Shown here: positions 33,574 to 43,902 of the stretch, piece by piece
How the letters are laid out: each line of letters opens with the position of its first letter
Position numbering within the stretch: the first letter of the stretch is position 1
Origin: Akkermansia sp.
GTDB taxonomy: Bacteria; Verrucomicrobiota; Verrucomicrobiia; Verrucomicrobiales; Akkermansiaceae
NCBI GenBank assembly: GCA_030523775.1
Contig: JAUNHW010000002.1
Location: forward strand, 24,981-88,980
Direction of reading: 5' to 3'
Length of the DNA stretch: 64,000 bases
Notes under the pieces: generated by a model
Databases searched by the model: none
Told to the model about the DNA's origin: nothing
Seen by the model: only the letters and a program-made list of their open reading frames with translations
Position numbers and translations under genes: made by a program

Positions 33574-35289
33574 TCAAACGGCGGGGAAACGGAACAACTG
33601 GCGGTTGAAGCTGGTGGTGAGCAGGTAGCGGTGCCGGCGGTGCTGCTCCATCATGCTGGAGACCACGAAACTGCGGAAGGAGGAAACGGGGCTGTCTGCA
33701 TCCGTGATGTCGAAGATGATTCCGGTATCGCGGGAGGCAAAGGTGATTTCCGGCCCCATGGAGATGGTGCATTCCGCCACAATGCGGCGCCCGCTGTTCT
33801 TCTCCAGGGTGAGCATGTAGAGCTCCTCCACCAGCAGCAGCACCTTGAACCTGGTCTCCTCTCCCACATGGTGGAGCTTCAGGAATTCCTCCACATGCCG
33901 CTGCAGGGTGAAAATGCTCTCCGTGTTGAGAACCAGGTCGCGGGAAAGCACGTTGAGCCCATCGCGCTCCAGCAGCAGCGGGAACATGCCCCGCCCATGG
34001 CGCACCAGCACAAAGGCCGCCGCCAGTGCCAGCGTGGCTACAGGCGCCAGCGCCACCCCCAGCCACACCCCGTGCAGACCGAAACACCACCCGAAACACA
34101 GCGGCAGGGCCAGGCTGGCCGCAAGATCCCGCACCAGCAGAATCCCCAGGCTCAGCTTCACACGCTCCATCATCAAATAGTAGGAGCCATACAGGTACAG
34201 CAGGGAATACGCCAGCGGTATGGGCGTGAGAATCCGCCCCGCCAGCTCCACCTCGCCCAGCAGTGACGGGTCGTCTATGTTGAGCGCCTCCGGCAGCTGC
34301 CCCGCCCCGAAATACAGGAGGGCAGACAGCAGGATGCCCTCTGCCACGGCCCACTTGGTGGCCAGGCGCATGGCCTTGCGGATGCCGGCGCGGTTGCCCT
34401 CCCCGCGGCACACGCTCACCAGCGGCTGCACCGCCTGGCCTATGGCATCCGTGATAATGCACGCATCCACCAGGCCTATGACCACGGTGAGCACCGGCAG
34501 ATAGGCTTCCCCAGCCAGCCAGACCACGTATTTGGTGAGCACCAGCGCAAACAGCCCGGAATAGAACAGGGGAAAGGCGTCATCCAGGCTGTATTTGGCA
34601 TTGTAGAAGAAATCACGCCAGCGGAAATGCAAACGGAAGCGCATGGAATTCTCTCTGCGCAGGAAATGCAGCAAACACACCAGACACGCCAGCAGGCCGC
34701 CGCCCGCCACGCCCAGGCTTATGCCCGCAATCCCCATCACGGGGCACAGGCAACAGGGCAGGATAACAATGCCCGCCAGCTGAACGCCCACCGAGGTGCT
34801 GCACACCCGCGCATCACCATCGCTGTATACCGCTGTTTGCAGCAGGGTGAGCAGCGGATCCAGCGCCAGCATCAGAAGAAAAAACGGCCAGTACTCGTAG
34901 AAGAGCGGGTAGAGCTTGTCGCTCACTCCCATGAAGTCGTAATACGCGTCACGCCCCCACCAGGCCAGCAGCGCCAACACCGCGCCCGCAACCACGGCAA
35001 AAATCACCGCCTGCCCGAACTGGCGGTGCGCCTCCTCCTCCCTGCAGCGGCCCACCTCATAGGTATAGCGGTAGCATGCTCCCGTGGAATTGAGCATGCT
35101 CAGCAGCATGCCCAGCGCATACACGGGAAGCGTGAGATTGAGCACGGAAATCCCATCCTCGCCGCAAAACTGGCCCGCCAGCACAGGCCCGGCCAGCAGC
35201 ATCGTCAAATCTGCCATACGCTGGAAGGTGGATGCAGCCAGCAACCGCCGCATCACCTCCCCGCAAAACTGTGGTTTTCCGCCATACAT
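33574..35289 (-). CDS. MATE-family transporter with C-terminal GHKL-like domain
   Basis: 571 residues from the ATG at 35289. Twelve hydrophobic helices in two MATE bundles span about 1-435. A cytoplasmic domain of about 130 residues follows: RHVEEFLKLHHVGEETRFKVLLLVEELYMLTLEKN, then ITFASRDTGIIFDITD. This resembles the RsbW-like ATP-binding fold, but the Asn of the N-box is not visible after VEEL, so it may not bind ATP. A weak promoter (TTTCAA-17-TACAAG, 35331-35303) lies 13 bases before the ATG. Substrate unknown. Confidence 0.8.
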   Translation of the reverse strand: MYGGKPQFCGEVMRRLLAASTFQRMADLTMLLAGPVLAGQFCGEDGISVLNLTLPVYALGMLLSMLNSTGACYRYTYEVGRCREEEAHRQFGQAVIFAVVAGAVLALLAWWGRDAYYDFMGVSDKLYPLFYEYWPFFLLMLALDPLLTLLQTAVYSDGDARVCSTSVGVQLAGIVILPCCLCPVMGIAGISLGVAGGGLLACLVCLLHFLRRENSMRFRLHFRWRDFFYNAKYSLDDAFPLFYSGLFALVLTKYVVWLAGEAYLPVLTVVIGLVDACIITDAIGQAVQPLVSVCRGEGNRAGIRKAMRLATKWAVAEGILLSALLYFGAGQLPEALNIDDPSLLGEVELAGRILTPIPLAYSLLYLYGSYYLMMERVKLSLGILLVRDLAASLALPLCFGWCFGLHGVWLGVALAPVATLALAAAFVLVRHGRGMFPLLLERDGLNVLSRDLVLNTESIFTLQRHVEEFLKLHHVGEETRFKVLLLVEELYMLTLEKNSGRRIVAECTISMGPEITFASRDTGIIFDITDADSPVSSFRSFVVSSMMEQHRRHRYLLTTSFNRQLFRFPAV

Positions 35290-35426
35290 GAAACGCTTAC
35301 CCCTTGTACCACATCCGCGCCCTTCTTGAAAGGACAAATACGCGCGCGCGGCACAGCCAAACGCTCACGCGAAACACAACACACCGTCATGAAACGCACC
35401 CCCGGCCCGCGCCTTGCGCCCACAGA

Positions 35427-35459
35427 AAGGCCCGTCTGGCAGCATGCCAGACGGGCCTT
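35427..35459. terminator. bidirectional hairpin terminator after the giant surface gene
   Basis: 14-bp perfect stem (aaggcccgtctggc / gccagacgggcctt) with a 5-base loop, followed by TTCTGT on the minus strand. It lies 65 bases past the stop of the giant gene and before the MATE gene. Confidence 0.75.
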
Positions 35460-35494
35460 GATAATCTTGTGCGGCTTCGCCGCCTAACTTATGA

Positions 35495-35522
35495 TTTGTA
35501 CTTTGTACTTTGTACCTTGTAC
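35495..35522. repeat. four tandem 7-base units (TTTGTAC)
   Basis: tttgtac at 35495, 35502 and 35509, then cttgtac at 35516, ending two bases from the stop codon of the giant gene. A slippage-prone microsatellite. Confidence 0.85.
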
Positions 35523-35523
35523 A

Positions 35524-38500
35524 TTAGTGCTTGCGGCGCCTTGCCGCCAGGGCGGCAAGCGCAAGCAAGCTGAGGGTGCCTGTCGTCGGTTCCGGGACGT
35601 TGCTGAACTTCACAATGCCGAAGTTGCCGTTCTCCAGCAGCTGCACATTGTAGTCGCCGCCAAGGAGGACTTCCTCGCCCCCGGCATTGGTGTAGGTGCG
35701 GGAGAACACGCCGTCGAACCACCCGTCGCCGATGTATTCAAGACCCGTGCCGGCATCCAGGACAAGCTCCAGGAACTCGCCCCTGGCCCCAAGGGCGGCA
35801 ATCTGCTGCATGGTGGTGTCATCCAGCTGGATGAGGCCGGTCTCCGTGTTGAGCGTCAGCACGCTGCCCAGCGTGAGCGCGTTCTCTCGGCCGGCACCGT
35901 TGAGGTCCCAGTAGAGCAGCTGCTCGCCTCCGTGGCCCACCAGCGTCAGGTCGGCAAGCAGCGTACCGCCGCCGGCAACCAGGGATTCCGTGATGGTCAC
36001 CGTGCCCTCGACCGCGGCGGTTTCATCCGTGGTGTAGACCGCGATGGTAGCTTCATCACCGATGGTCATGGACTTGAGTTCCAGGTTCTCGGCGTTCTCC
36101 AGCGTGAGCTGGTAGCGGGTCGCGTTCACGATTTCATCCACTTCAAGCTGGTTGGCAACCGTGGTGGGAGCCACGCCGGTGAAGGTGAGCTTGTCTGCGG
36201 TCACCTGGGCAGATGCCTCGTCAATGCTGTAGTGGATATCCTCTCCACCAAGCTCGCCGTTGGTGTTCTTGACGATGACGCCGCCCTCATCCGAGCTGAA
36301 CCGCACGCCATTTTCCGTATCGTCGATACCCTGCTCGAACGTGGCCTCGGCCTGGGCGGCGATACCCACCTGCGTGGGAGAGACGTGACCGCCCTCATCC
36401 GAGATGGTGCCCTCGCCGGTGACATCGATGGTGATAGCGGAAGCGTCCTGGTCCACAACGAGCGTGCCGCCCGTAACCGCAATGGCGGTGGCACCTGCCG
36501 CGGTAATGGTCGAGATGTTCACATCACCGCTGTTCAGGTGGTAGGTGTCGCCGGTACGATGATGGGAATCAGCCAGCACGGCGTTGCCGCTGTTGGTCAG
36601 GTGGTAGGTGACAGCCTCCTGCTCCACGCCCTGGGTGACATCAATGTTGCCCACCACGGTGCCGCCGCTCACGAGGGTGATGTAGGAATCGCCCACGCCG
36701 GTGAAGCCGTTGCCGGTGGCGGAGTAGCTGCCGTCATAGTCGATGTAGCCGGCATCGGCAAACACCTCGAAGCCGGAGACCGCCAGGTTCTGGTTGAACA
36801 CAACCGTGCCCGTGCTGGTGATGGCCTGGTTGATTGTGGTATCGCCGGACAGGGTGAGGGTGGAGCCCTCGCCCACGTTCACGGCACCGTCCACAACCAG
36901 CGTACCCAGGAAGGTGGCGCTCTTGCCGGCATTCACCGTCAGGGATGCTACATGTACAGAGCTGAGCTCCACGCTGTCAACCTCGCGGCTGAAGGTCGTG
37001 TCGGCACCAACGGTGAGCGCAATCGTGCCCGAGTTGGTCTGCACCACATCGCCGGACATGGTCACGTCGGAATCGTTGATGATTTGGAGCCCGTAGAGCT
37101 TGTCGGAGGAGTTCTCCACAGTCACGGCGATATTGGTAGCATCACCGGTGAACTGGACGAAGGCATTGCTCTTGCTCTCGCCGCTCACCTCGAAACGACC
37201 TGTCCATTCGCTGACATCGCCCTTGAAGTAGAAGCTGTTGGAGTGGTTTCCATCGGTCTTCTTGAGGGTGCCGGAGCCGGCCATCTTGCCGGCGAAGCGC
37301 GCCGTGGCGCCACCGCCTGCACCATTGTTCCAGTTCCAGGCAACACCGCCATCCGGGTCCTCCAGGTAGAAGTTGAGCGTCTGCCAATTGTCATCGCCGG
37401 CATTCCACTTGGAATCCACGCCGGTAACGCCGTTCATACCCACATAGGAATTGGCGGTGCTGAGACCAGTCGCATAGTCGAATATCGTTTGCGACCACCC
37501 GGACACCATAACGATGCCTGTCCAGTTGGTGGCGTCAAGCGTTACATTCCCCATGTTCGGAGAGCCGCTGGCCAGAGCGTAGGTGCCGGAGCCGGAGAGC
37601 TCAACCGCGGCGGTGGTGCTGTGAAGCAGCTGCCCCTCGCCGATTTCCACGTAGCCCTTGCCGCCCGCTGCCACGGTCAACGCGGCGCTGAGGTCGGCAT
37701 CCATAACCAGCTTGGCCCCGTCCGCCAGCGCCACGCCGGCATTGGGAGCAATCCCCTGGATGACGGAGAGCCTCTCGGAGTCCCGGTTGATGTAGTAGGT
37801 GGCGAGGCTGATGGTGCCGCCAACCGTGCCGGTGGTGTCATTATAGCCCACGGCGTAGCCGTCCAGTGTGATGACAGCGTTATCACCCACGGTCACGTTG
37901 CCGTAGTTGTCGTCCACCAGCTGCGCCTCACCGGTATACTTGGCGAAGCCGTTGGCGCTGCTCTCCTGGGCATCCGGTGTGGCGTAGTATTCCACCGTAC
38001 CCTGTGTATGGGAGATGTTGCTCACATCAAACGTGCCGTTGAGGGCAAGCGTGCCCGCCTGCAGGTCGATGGTGTTGTAGAGCACGTTGGCATTGCCGTT
38101 GAGCGCAAGCACACCCCCGCCGATCTTGGAGATGGTGAGACCCTCCGTGGCGATGTTGCTGTCAAGCTGCAGGGTCTTGCCGCTCTCCACATCGAAGGTA
38201 ACGATACCTTCGCTGAACGTGAGGGCCTTGGCGATGGTGGCGGTGTCGCCCTCGCCGTAGTAGCCCTTGAGCGTGGAACCGTCATTGAGGTTGACGTGCA
38301 CGGAATCCTTGTTTACACCGGTGGTGGCGGTGCCGGCCACAAGCGTGGCGCCGCTCTTGATGTTCAAGTTGATGGCATTGTTGCGCGCATCATTGCGGTT
38401 GAGGCCGGCGTGCAGTTCCAGCGTGCCGCCGTTCTCCACGTTGATGGTGGCTTCACCGTCCCAACCGGAGATGATGGCCTCCGAAATCAGCGTGCCGTTC

Positions 38501-41500
38501 ACGTTGATGGTGTTGCCACCGGAGTTCCAGTGGGAAACGGCGAAGGAACCGCCGCCACCCGCGGTGGCAATCTCCGTGCCGGTGATGTGCAGCGTGGCGC
38601 CTTCCGCCACGTTCACGGTGGAGGCCCTGCCGCCCCTCATGGAGAGCTTGAGGTCGGTCACGCTGTGCGTGTTGCCCTCACCACCGAAGGTGATGGTGCC
38701 GCCGGTATGCTCAATCAAGGCGATTTCCGTGGCAGAATCGAACTCCACGCGGCTGGCGTTGTTGTCAACGTACAGGGCGTTCATCACCAGCGTGCCCGCG
38801 CCCGTGCTGTAGATGCCGCGGTCGTTGCTCACCGTCACATCGGGCACGCTCACGCGCGCGCCCTCGGCCATGTTGAGGATACCCGTGCCGCTGATGGCAT
38901 CCACGGTGCCTGTGCCAGCCAGGCCGATGGTGGTGCCGCTGGTCTGGTACGCCAGCGTGCCCACGGCGTGCTCGCCGACTTCAAGCGTGGCGCCGGCCGC
39001 CACCTTGGCGGTGGTCAGCGCGCCATCAGAGGCGGCGTAGTAGTCATCGTAGGCCAGCTTGCCAGTATTCACCCACAGCGTGGTCTTGATGGGCGTGCCG
39101 GCTAGTTCGTACGAACCGTTGAGCACGGAGGCCGTCACATCCTGGTTGTCGTAGGTGAAGTGCGCGCCCGCCACGTTGATGGAGGCGATATCCGCAGCCA
39201 CCGAGTACACGGTCTTGGTGCCGGTCTGCATGTAGAAGCCGCCGTTGGGGTTCTCCTGGCCGTCAGCGCCGATGTACTTCTCCACAATGGTGCCTTCCGT
39301 GATGTCGTCAATCGCGTAGGTGCCGTTGAGGGTCAGCGCCCCCTGCTGCACCTTGATGGAGTTGCTCAGGCGGCTCACGCCCGCGGCGGTGAACACCAGC
39401 GAGCCCTCGCCCGTCTTGGTGACGGCTCCGTTGAGGGTGGAAACCGTCAGGTCGATGGCCTTCCCAGCCGCCACATCGATGGTGTTGACACCGGTCATGG
39501 CGACGGTGACGCCGGTGATGGGCGCGAGCGTCCAGCTGCTGGCATCGGCCACCAGCTTGGTGTTGGCCAGGGTAATCACCGTGTTGTCGTTCCCGGCGGT
39601 GCCGAGCTTGTTGATGACGTTTCCGGCATCAGAGGTGAAGGTAAGGGTGGTGCCGTCCAGGCTCATGGTGTTGCCGCCGCCGTACAGGCCGATGCTGCCC
39701 AGGGTGACATTGCCGGCCCCGGCGGTGATGGCTACCTTGTACTGGCCGCCGGCGTTGTTGCCCTCATGGGAGATTTGGAGCTGGCCGCCCACAGTCAGGG
39801 AGCCGTTGCCGACCGTGACATCCTGGTGGTTCTTGAGCCAGAGGTTGTCGGTCACCTCCAGGCTGTGGCCGTTGAGCTTGTAGTTGGCGGCGCTCCAGGT
39901 GTTGACGGTCAACTTGCCTTCCACCTTGAGGGAGGAGAGAGCCATGTTCATTTCTCCGCCGCCGTGGTCCGTTGTGACAATGTTGCCGCGCATCACCAGC
40001 TGCCCGCCGTCAGCCACGCTCACGGCCTTGCCCTGGAAGAGGTTGGAGAATGCGGCGGAATTACCCTGCTCGCCATCCGTGCCGTTCACCAAGCCCTGAC
40101 CGCCAATCGTGGAAGCCGTGCTGAGGGAGAGCACGCCACCGCTCTGCACCTGAATGGCGGGAGTGTCGGTAACGGGCAAGGCCAGGGCGCTCGCCATGGT
40201 CAGGCTGCCGGCCACGTTCAGGGTGCCGGAGTTGCTGAGCGTGGTGAGCGTGACCGTGCCGTCGCCGGCTATGGTGGCAGCGGAGCCGGAAGCCACGTTC
40301 AGGGTGGCCAGGCTCACATCGGAGTCCGCAGTCACGGTGCCGGAGGCACCCTTCACGTATATGGTGGCCAGGCTGCCCTGCGCAATCGAGGAGGCCTCGT
40401 TCAGGTCCACGACAGCACCATCGGAGTTCAGGTAGTAGGCAGCGAGGCTGATGCTGCCGCCCGCCTTGCCGGTGGAGGCGTCATAGCTCACGCTCCAACC
40501 GTCCAGCGTAAGTGCGGCGTTGGGTCCCACGGACACGCTGCCGTAATTGGCATCCGCCAACTGCACCTCACCGGTGTACTTGGCGAAACCGTTGGCGGAG
40601 GCGGGCCCTGTCGGGGTCTCGTAGTATTCCACGCCTCCTTCCGCATGGGTAATGCCGCTCAGGTCAAACGTGCCGTTGAGGGCGATGGTGCCCTCCTGCA
40701 CGTTGAGCGCGTTATAGAGCGCGTTGGCATTGCCGTTGAGCACCAGCGCGCCCTCGCCGGTTTTGACAATGGACACGCCCTCGCCGGCGATGTTGCTATT
40801 GAGCTGCAGGGTCTTGCCCGCCGCGCCGGCATCAAAGGTCACCGTGCCGGCCAGGGTCAAGGCCTGGGCAATGGCGGCGGTGTCCACGCCCTCGGCGTAG
40901 TAGCCCTGCAGGGTGGAGCCGTTGTTCAAGTTCACATTCAGGCCTTGGTCGGCCTGGTCCGTGGTGTTGCCGGCGGTCAGCAGGGTGCCGCCGCTTTCCA
41001 CGTTGATGTTCGTGTATTGGGCGGTGTTCTTCTTGTAGAGCAAGCCTTGGTGGAGTTCCAGCGTGCCGCCGTCCTTCACATTGATGTTGGCCTTGCCGTC
41101 GCGGGTGGAGATGCCGGCTTCCGCAATCAGGCGGCCCTCGATGTTCAGGGTGTTCACCTGGTTCCAGTTGGACACCATGAAGGAGGCATCGCTGTTGCTG
41201 ACGCTCAGCTTGGTGCCGGTCACATGCACATTGGCGCCCTTGCCGATGTTCATGGTGGAGGCGGAGTTCTCCAAGCTGAGCACGAAGCGCTCCATGGTGA
41301 TGTCTCCGTTCAGGTTCACCGTGCCGGAACCCATGGTAATCTGGTGCAGCGTGGCATTGGAGCCGATAGTGGCCACGGCGCCGCCGCCGTTCACCTTGAG
41401 GTTCTGCATGCTCAGCGTGCCCTCACCGCTGGTGACAAGGGACTGGTTGGAGCCCAGGGTCTGGTCGGCAAGGGTAAGCACGGCGCCCTCCTTCAGGTCC

Positions 41501-43902
41501 AGGGCGCCCGTACCGGTGAAGGCGGTGATGGAACCCTTGCCCGCAATGCCCGCCGTGATGCCCGTTGCGGCATACTGCAGGTTGGCGATGGTGGAGTTTT
41601 CACCCAAATCCACTGTGGCGCCATCCTTCACCACCACGGAGGTGATGGTGGCACCCTTCTCTTGCGCGTACTGCGCGTGCGCGGTGTAGTCCACCGTGTC
41701 CTTGTTCACGTACAGGACGGAGTAGTTCGGCTCGCCGCCGGGAATGGTGAAGGAGCCTTCAACCACCTGGGCGGTCACATTGCTGCCGCCATAGGTGAAT
41801 ACTGCATGGGAAAGGTCCAGGTTCGCGCCGGACTCGGCAACCGCGTACACGGTCTTGGTGCCGCTCTGCAGGTAGAAGCCGCCTTCCTCGTGAGGCTGCC
41901 CATCCACGCCGATATAGCTCTCCGACACATCGCCGTCGGTGATGCTATCGATGGCGTAGGATCCGTTGAGCACAAGCGTACCGGCCTGAACGTCAATCGT
42001 GCGGAAGAGGGAGGTGCCGCCAATGGTCTGGGAACCGGAGCCCTGCTTCACAATCTGGCCGCCGGTGGAGGTAAGCGTGCCCGAGTATGTGTAATTGCCG
42101 GTACCGGTGAAGGTGATGCCATTGGCAAGCTTCAACGCGTTGGAGCCGGTCAGGCCGCCCACCGTCAGCGAGCCGTTCTCGCCCGCATACGTGGTGCCGC
42201 CGTTCAGGGCGAGCGTGCCGGAAAGCTTGACCGCGCCATCGAGCCAGGTCTCGTTCATCTTGTTGGTCACGGTAATGGAGTTGATGTCGGCACTGCCAAT
42301 CACGGCCCTGTGCTCCTCTTGACCGCCCGTAAGCGTGAGGCTGCCGCTGCCGGCCAGCGCATCGATGTTCATCTTGTACTTCCAGGCGCTCGTGATGGTC
42401 AGGTCGCCCTCCAGCTTGGTGGTGCCCTTCAAATCCAAGCCCACGGTGTTCTTGTCCAGGGTGTCCTGCTGAGTGATGGTGGTACCGTTGGCCGTCAGGT
42501 TCTTGATGGTCACCAGCTTGGCCTTGGTATCAATGTTTGTTCCCTTGCCAAGCACCAAGGCGTCAAGGGAGGCGAGGTTGTAGACCTGGTTGTCCTTGTT
42601 GGTGCCGAGGGTGAGCGTCTGGCCTGCGGCAATGGCGAGCGTACCGCCCATCTTGGAGGTGGCGCTGCTGTTGAAGGACATGCCGCCGGTGACCTCAACC
42701 GTGCCGCCGTTGGCCACCTGGGTGCCTTGAATCAGGCTCTTGGCGGTTTCCCCGGCCACCTTGAGCGTGGAGCCCGCGCCAATCACCAGGGCGTTTGCAT
42801 CCGCCACGGAAACAGCGCCGCCGATTGCTGCCGTGCCGGCAAGGGTGAGGCTGCCGCCCGCACCGATTGTCAGGCTGTTGGCCGTGAGCGAAGCTCCATC
42901 GGCGGTGGTGTCGATGGTGGTGCCGCCGTTCACGGTAATGGCGCCGGCTTCAATGGCTCCGTTCACGTTTGCCTTGTTGCCGCTGCCTGTGAACGTCACA
43001 TCGTCGCCGCTCGCGAAGGAGGTTGTCGTTCCCGCCGCATCGGTCCAGTTTGTACCCTTGACCTCCCATGCGGCCTCGCCGCCGGCCCAGGTCAGGCTCA
43101 TTTTTTTGATGGCAGTCGCGGCGTCATAGGTGACGCTCATGCCGCTGGCATCATGATTGATGGTATACTTGGAGGAATCCATTTCCACACCATCGCAGAA
43201 CACGGCAAAGCTGGCCACCTGGCCGTAGAGGTCGGCCCCTGTGGACATGAACTTCTTGGTGAGCTGCCCGCCCAGGGTGCGGTTGGTGTAGCCTGTGAGG
43301 TCGAACTGTTCGCCCGGGTCCACGCTAAGCTGGAAGTTCCAGGCGCGGCTGCCCTTGTTCACGCCGGTGATGCCGGAGAGGTTGATGAAACCCTCCTCGC
43401 CAATGTACCAGTTGTGGCTGCCGTTGCCATCGTTCATGCTCAGATTGCTGCGGCCCGTGATGGTCAACGTGCCGTCCACGTACACGGTGGCGGCATTGCC
43501 CTGTTCAGTGGTCTTCAGGTCCACGCCGTAGTTCACAGAAAGGGCGGAACCCTCACCCACATAGATGGATCCAGCCCAGCTGCCCAGGCTCGTGGTGAAA
43601 TTGGTCGCTCCCGTCACCTTCACGCCGCCATAGTCCGATGTATCCGCAACGCCCACGGGGTTGGAAACCGTGCCGGCATTGTCGATGACCATGACACCGC
43701 CCTTGTTGTTAACACGGGCAATATTGTTGACTGTGGTGCCCTCGGGGTACTCCCAGTGGTCGCCGTGCCAGACGTATTCTGCGCCGCCATAGGTCGGAGT
43801 GGAATATTGGGTGGCGGCTTGAGCCTGTGTGAGCGTGAATCCCACGGTGGAGATGGCGGCGATGAGGGCCGCGCGGAGTTTTGCATTGATACGTAACTTC
43901 AT
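35524..43902 (-). CDS. giant repeat-rich surface protein with PEP-CTERM-type tail
   Basis: 2792 residues. A signal peptide (LRAALIAAISTVGFTLTQAQA) leads into a long beta-helical region rich in Gly, Thr, Asn, Ser and Val with autotransporter-type repeat motifs (VQAGTLVLNG, GEGSLVF). It ends VPEPTTGTLSLLALAALAARRRKH: PEP motif, helix and Arg cluster, a PEP-CTERM-like sorting tail rather than a barrel. Residues about 632-1160 and 1512-2040 are a duplicated block, offset by 879-880 residues. Expected to be exported and surface-displayed; adhesion or matrix function is inference. It has few Cys. Monocistronic. Confidence 0.88.
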   Translation of the reverse strand: MKLRINAKLRAALIAAISTVGFTLTQAQAATQYSTPTYGGAEYVWHGDHWEYPEGTTVNNIARVNNKGGVMVIDNAGTVSNPVGVADTSDYGGVKVTGATNFTTSLGSWAGSIYVGEGSALSVNYGVDLKTTEQGNAATVYVDGTLTITGRSNLSMNDGNGSHNWYIGEEGFINLSGITGVNKGSRAWNFQLSVDPGEQFDLTGYTNRTLGGQLTKKFMSTGADLYGQVASFAVFCDGVEMDSSKYTINHDASGMSVTYDAATAIKKMSLTWAGGEAAWEVKGTNWTDAAGTTTSFASGDDVTFTGSGNKANVNGAIEAGAITVNGGTTIDTTADGASLTANSLTIGAGGSLTLAGTAAIGGAVSVADANALVIGAGSTLKVAGETAKSLIQGTQVANGGTVEVTGGMSFNSSATSKMGGTLAIAAGQTLTLGTNKDNQVYNLASLDALVLGKGTNIDTKAKLVTIKNLTANGTTITQQDTLDKNTVGLDLKGTTKLEGDLTITSAWKYKMNIDALAGSGSLTLTGGQEEHRAVIGSADINSITVTNKMNETWLDGAVKLSGTLALNGGTTYAGENGSLTVGGLTGSNALKLANGITFTGTGNYTYSGTLTSTGGQIVKQGSGSQTIGGTSLFRTIDVQAGTLVLNGSYAIDSITDGDVSESYIGVDGQPHEEGGFYLQSGTKTVYAVAESGANLDLSHAVFTYGGSNVTAQVVEGSFTIPGGEPNYSVLYVNKDTVDYTAHAQYAQEKGATITSVVVKDGATVDLGENSTIANLQYAATGITAGIAGKGSITAFTGTGALDLKEGAVLTLADQTLGSNQSLVTSGEGTLSMQNLKVNGGGAVATIGSNATLHQITMGSGTVNLNGDITMERFVLSLENSASTMNIGKGANVHVTGTKLSVSNSDASFMVSNWNQVNTLNIEGRLIAEAGISTRDGKANINVKDGGTLELHQGLLYKKNTAQYTNINVESGGTLLTAGNTTDQADQGLNVNLNNGSTLQGYYAEGVDTAAIAQALTLAGTVTFDAGAAGKTLQLNSNIAGEGVSIVKTGEGALVLNGNANALYNALNVQEGTIALNGTFDLSGITHAEGGVEYYETPTGPASANGFAKYTGEVQLADANYGSVSVGPNAALTLDGWSVSYDASTGKAGGSISLAAYYLNSDGAVVDLNEASSIAQGSLATIYVKGASGTVTADSDVSLATLNVASGSAATIAGDGTVTLTTLSNSGTLNVAGSLTMASALALPVTDTPAIQVQSGGVLSLSTASTIGGQGLVNGTDGEQGNSAAFSNLFQGKAVSVADGGQLVMRGNIVTTDHGGGEMNMALSSLKVEGKLTVNTWSAANYKLNGHSLEVTDNLWLKNHQDVTVGNGSLTVGGQLQISHEGNNAGGQYKVAITAGAGNVTLGSIGLYGGGNTMSLDGTTLTFTSDAGNVINKLGTAGNDNTVITLANTKLVADASSWTLAPITGVTVAMTGVNTIDVAAGKAIDLTVSTLNGAVTKTGEGSLVFTAAGVSRLSNSIKVQQGALTLNGTYAIDDITEGTIVEKYIGADGQENPNGGFYMQTGTKTVYSVAADIASINVAGAHFTYDNQDVTASVLNGSYELAGTPIKTTLWVNTGKLAYDDYYAASDGALTTAKVAAGATLEVGEHAVGTLAYQTSGTTIGLAGTGTVDAISGTGILNMAEGARVSVPDVTVSNDRGIYSTGAGTLVMNALYVDNNASRVEFDSATEIALIEHTGGTITFGGEGNTHSVTDLKLSMRGGRASTVNVAEGATLHITGTEIATAGGGGSFAVSHWNSGGNTINVNGTLISEAIISGWDGEATINVENGGTLELHAGLNRNDARNNAINLNIKSGATLVAGTATTGVNKDSVHVNLNDGSTLKGYYGEGDTATIAKALTFSEGIVTFDVESGKTLQLDSNIATEGLTISKIGGGVLALNGNANVLYNTIDLQAGTLALNGTFDVSNISHTQGTVEYYATPDAQESSANGFAKYTGEAQLVDDNYGNVTVGDNAVITLDGYAVGYNDTTGTVGGTISLATYYINRDSERLSVIQGIAPNAGVALADGAKLVMDADLSAALTVAAGGKGYVEIGEGQLLHSTTAAVELSGSGTYALASGSPNMGNVTLDATNWTGIVMVSGWSQTIFDYATGLSTANSYVGMNGVTGVDSKWNAGDDNWQTLNFYLEDPDGGVAWNWNNGAGGGATARFAGKMAGSGTLKKTDGNHSNSFYFKGDVSEWTGRFEVSGESKSNAFVQFTGDATNIAVTVENSSDKLYGLQIINDSDVTMSGDVVQTNSGTIALTVGADTTFSREVDSVELSSVHVASLTVNAGKSATFLGTLVVDGAVNVGEGSTLTLSGDTTINQAITSTGTVVFNQNLAVSGFEVFADAGYIDYDGSYSATGNGFTGVGDSYITLVSGGTVVGNIDVTQGVEQEAVTYHLTNSGNAVLADSHHRTGDTYHLNSGDVNISTITAAGATAIAVTGGTLVVDQDASAITIDVTGEGTISDEGGHVSPTQVGIAAQAEATFEQGIDDTENGVRFSSDEGGVIVKNTNGELGGEDIHYSIDEASAQVTADKLTFTGVAPTTVANQLEVDEIVNATRYQLTLENAENLELKSMTIGDEATIAVYTTDETAAVEGTVTITESLVAGGGTLLADLTLVGHGGEQLLYWDLNGAGRENALTLGSVLTLNTETGLIQLDDTTMQQIAALGARGEFLELVLDAGTGLEYIGDGWFDGVFSRTYTNAGGEEVLLGGDYNVQLLENGNFGIVKFSNVPEPTTGTLSLLALAALAARRRKH
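37783..39369 (-). repeat. second copy of the ~529-residue duplicated block in the giant gene
   Basis: Residues about 1512-2040. Matching anchors with copy 1 are KYIGADGQ/SYIGVDGQ (1542/662), SHWN/SNWN (1792/913) and FAKYTGE (1988/1108). Copies have diverged to roughly half identity by eye. Confidence 0.75.
40423..42009 (-). repeat. first copy of the ~529-residue duplicated block in the giant gene
   Basis: Residues about 632-1160, from FRTIDVQAG to the AAYYLN segment. The constant 879-880 residue offset to copy 2 indicates duplication of a whole 880-residue unit whose spacer parts have diverged more. Confidence 0.75.

Noticed and set aside
35491..43896. Very long plus-strand open frames opposite the giant surface gene (about 1204 and 1578 codons)
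   Set aside because: They are rich in His, Arg and Gly with no domain or signal, and arise because the minus-strand gene uses GC-rich third positions; the minus frame has a signal peptide, repeats, promoter and sorting tail.
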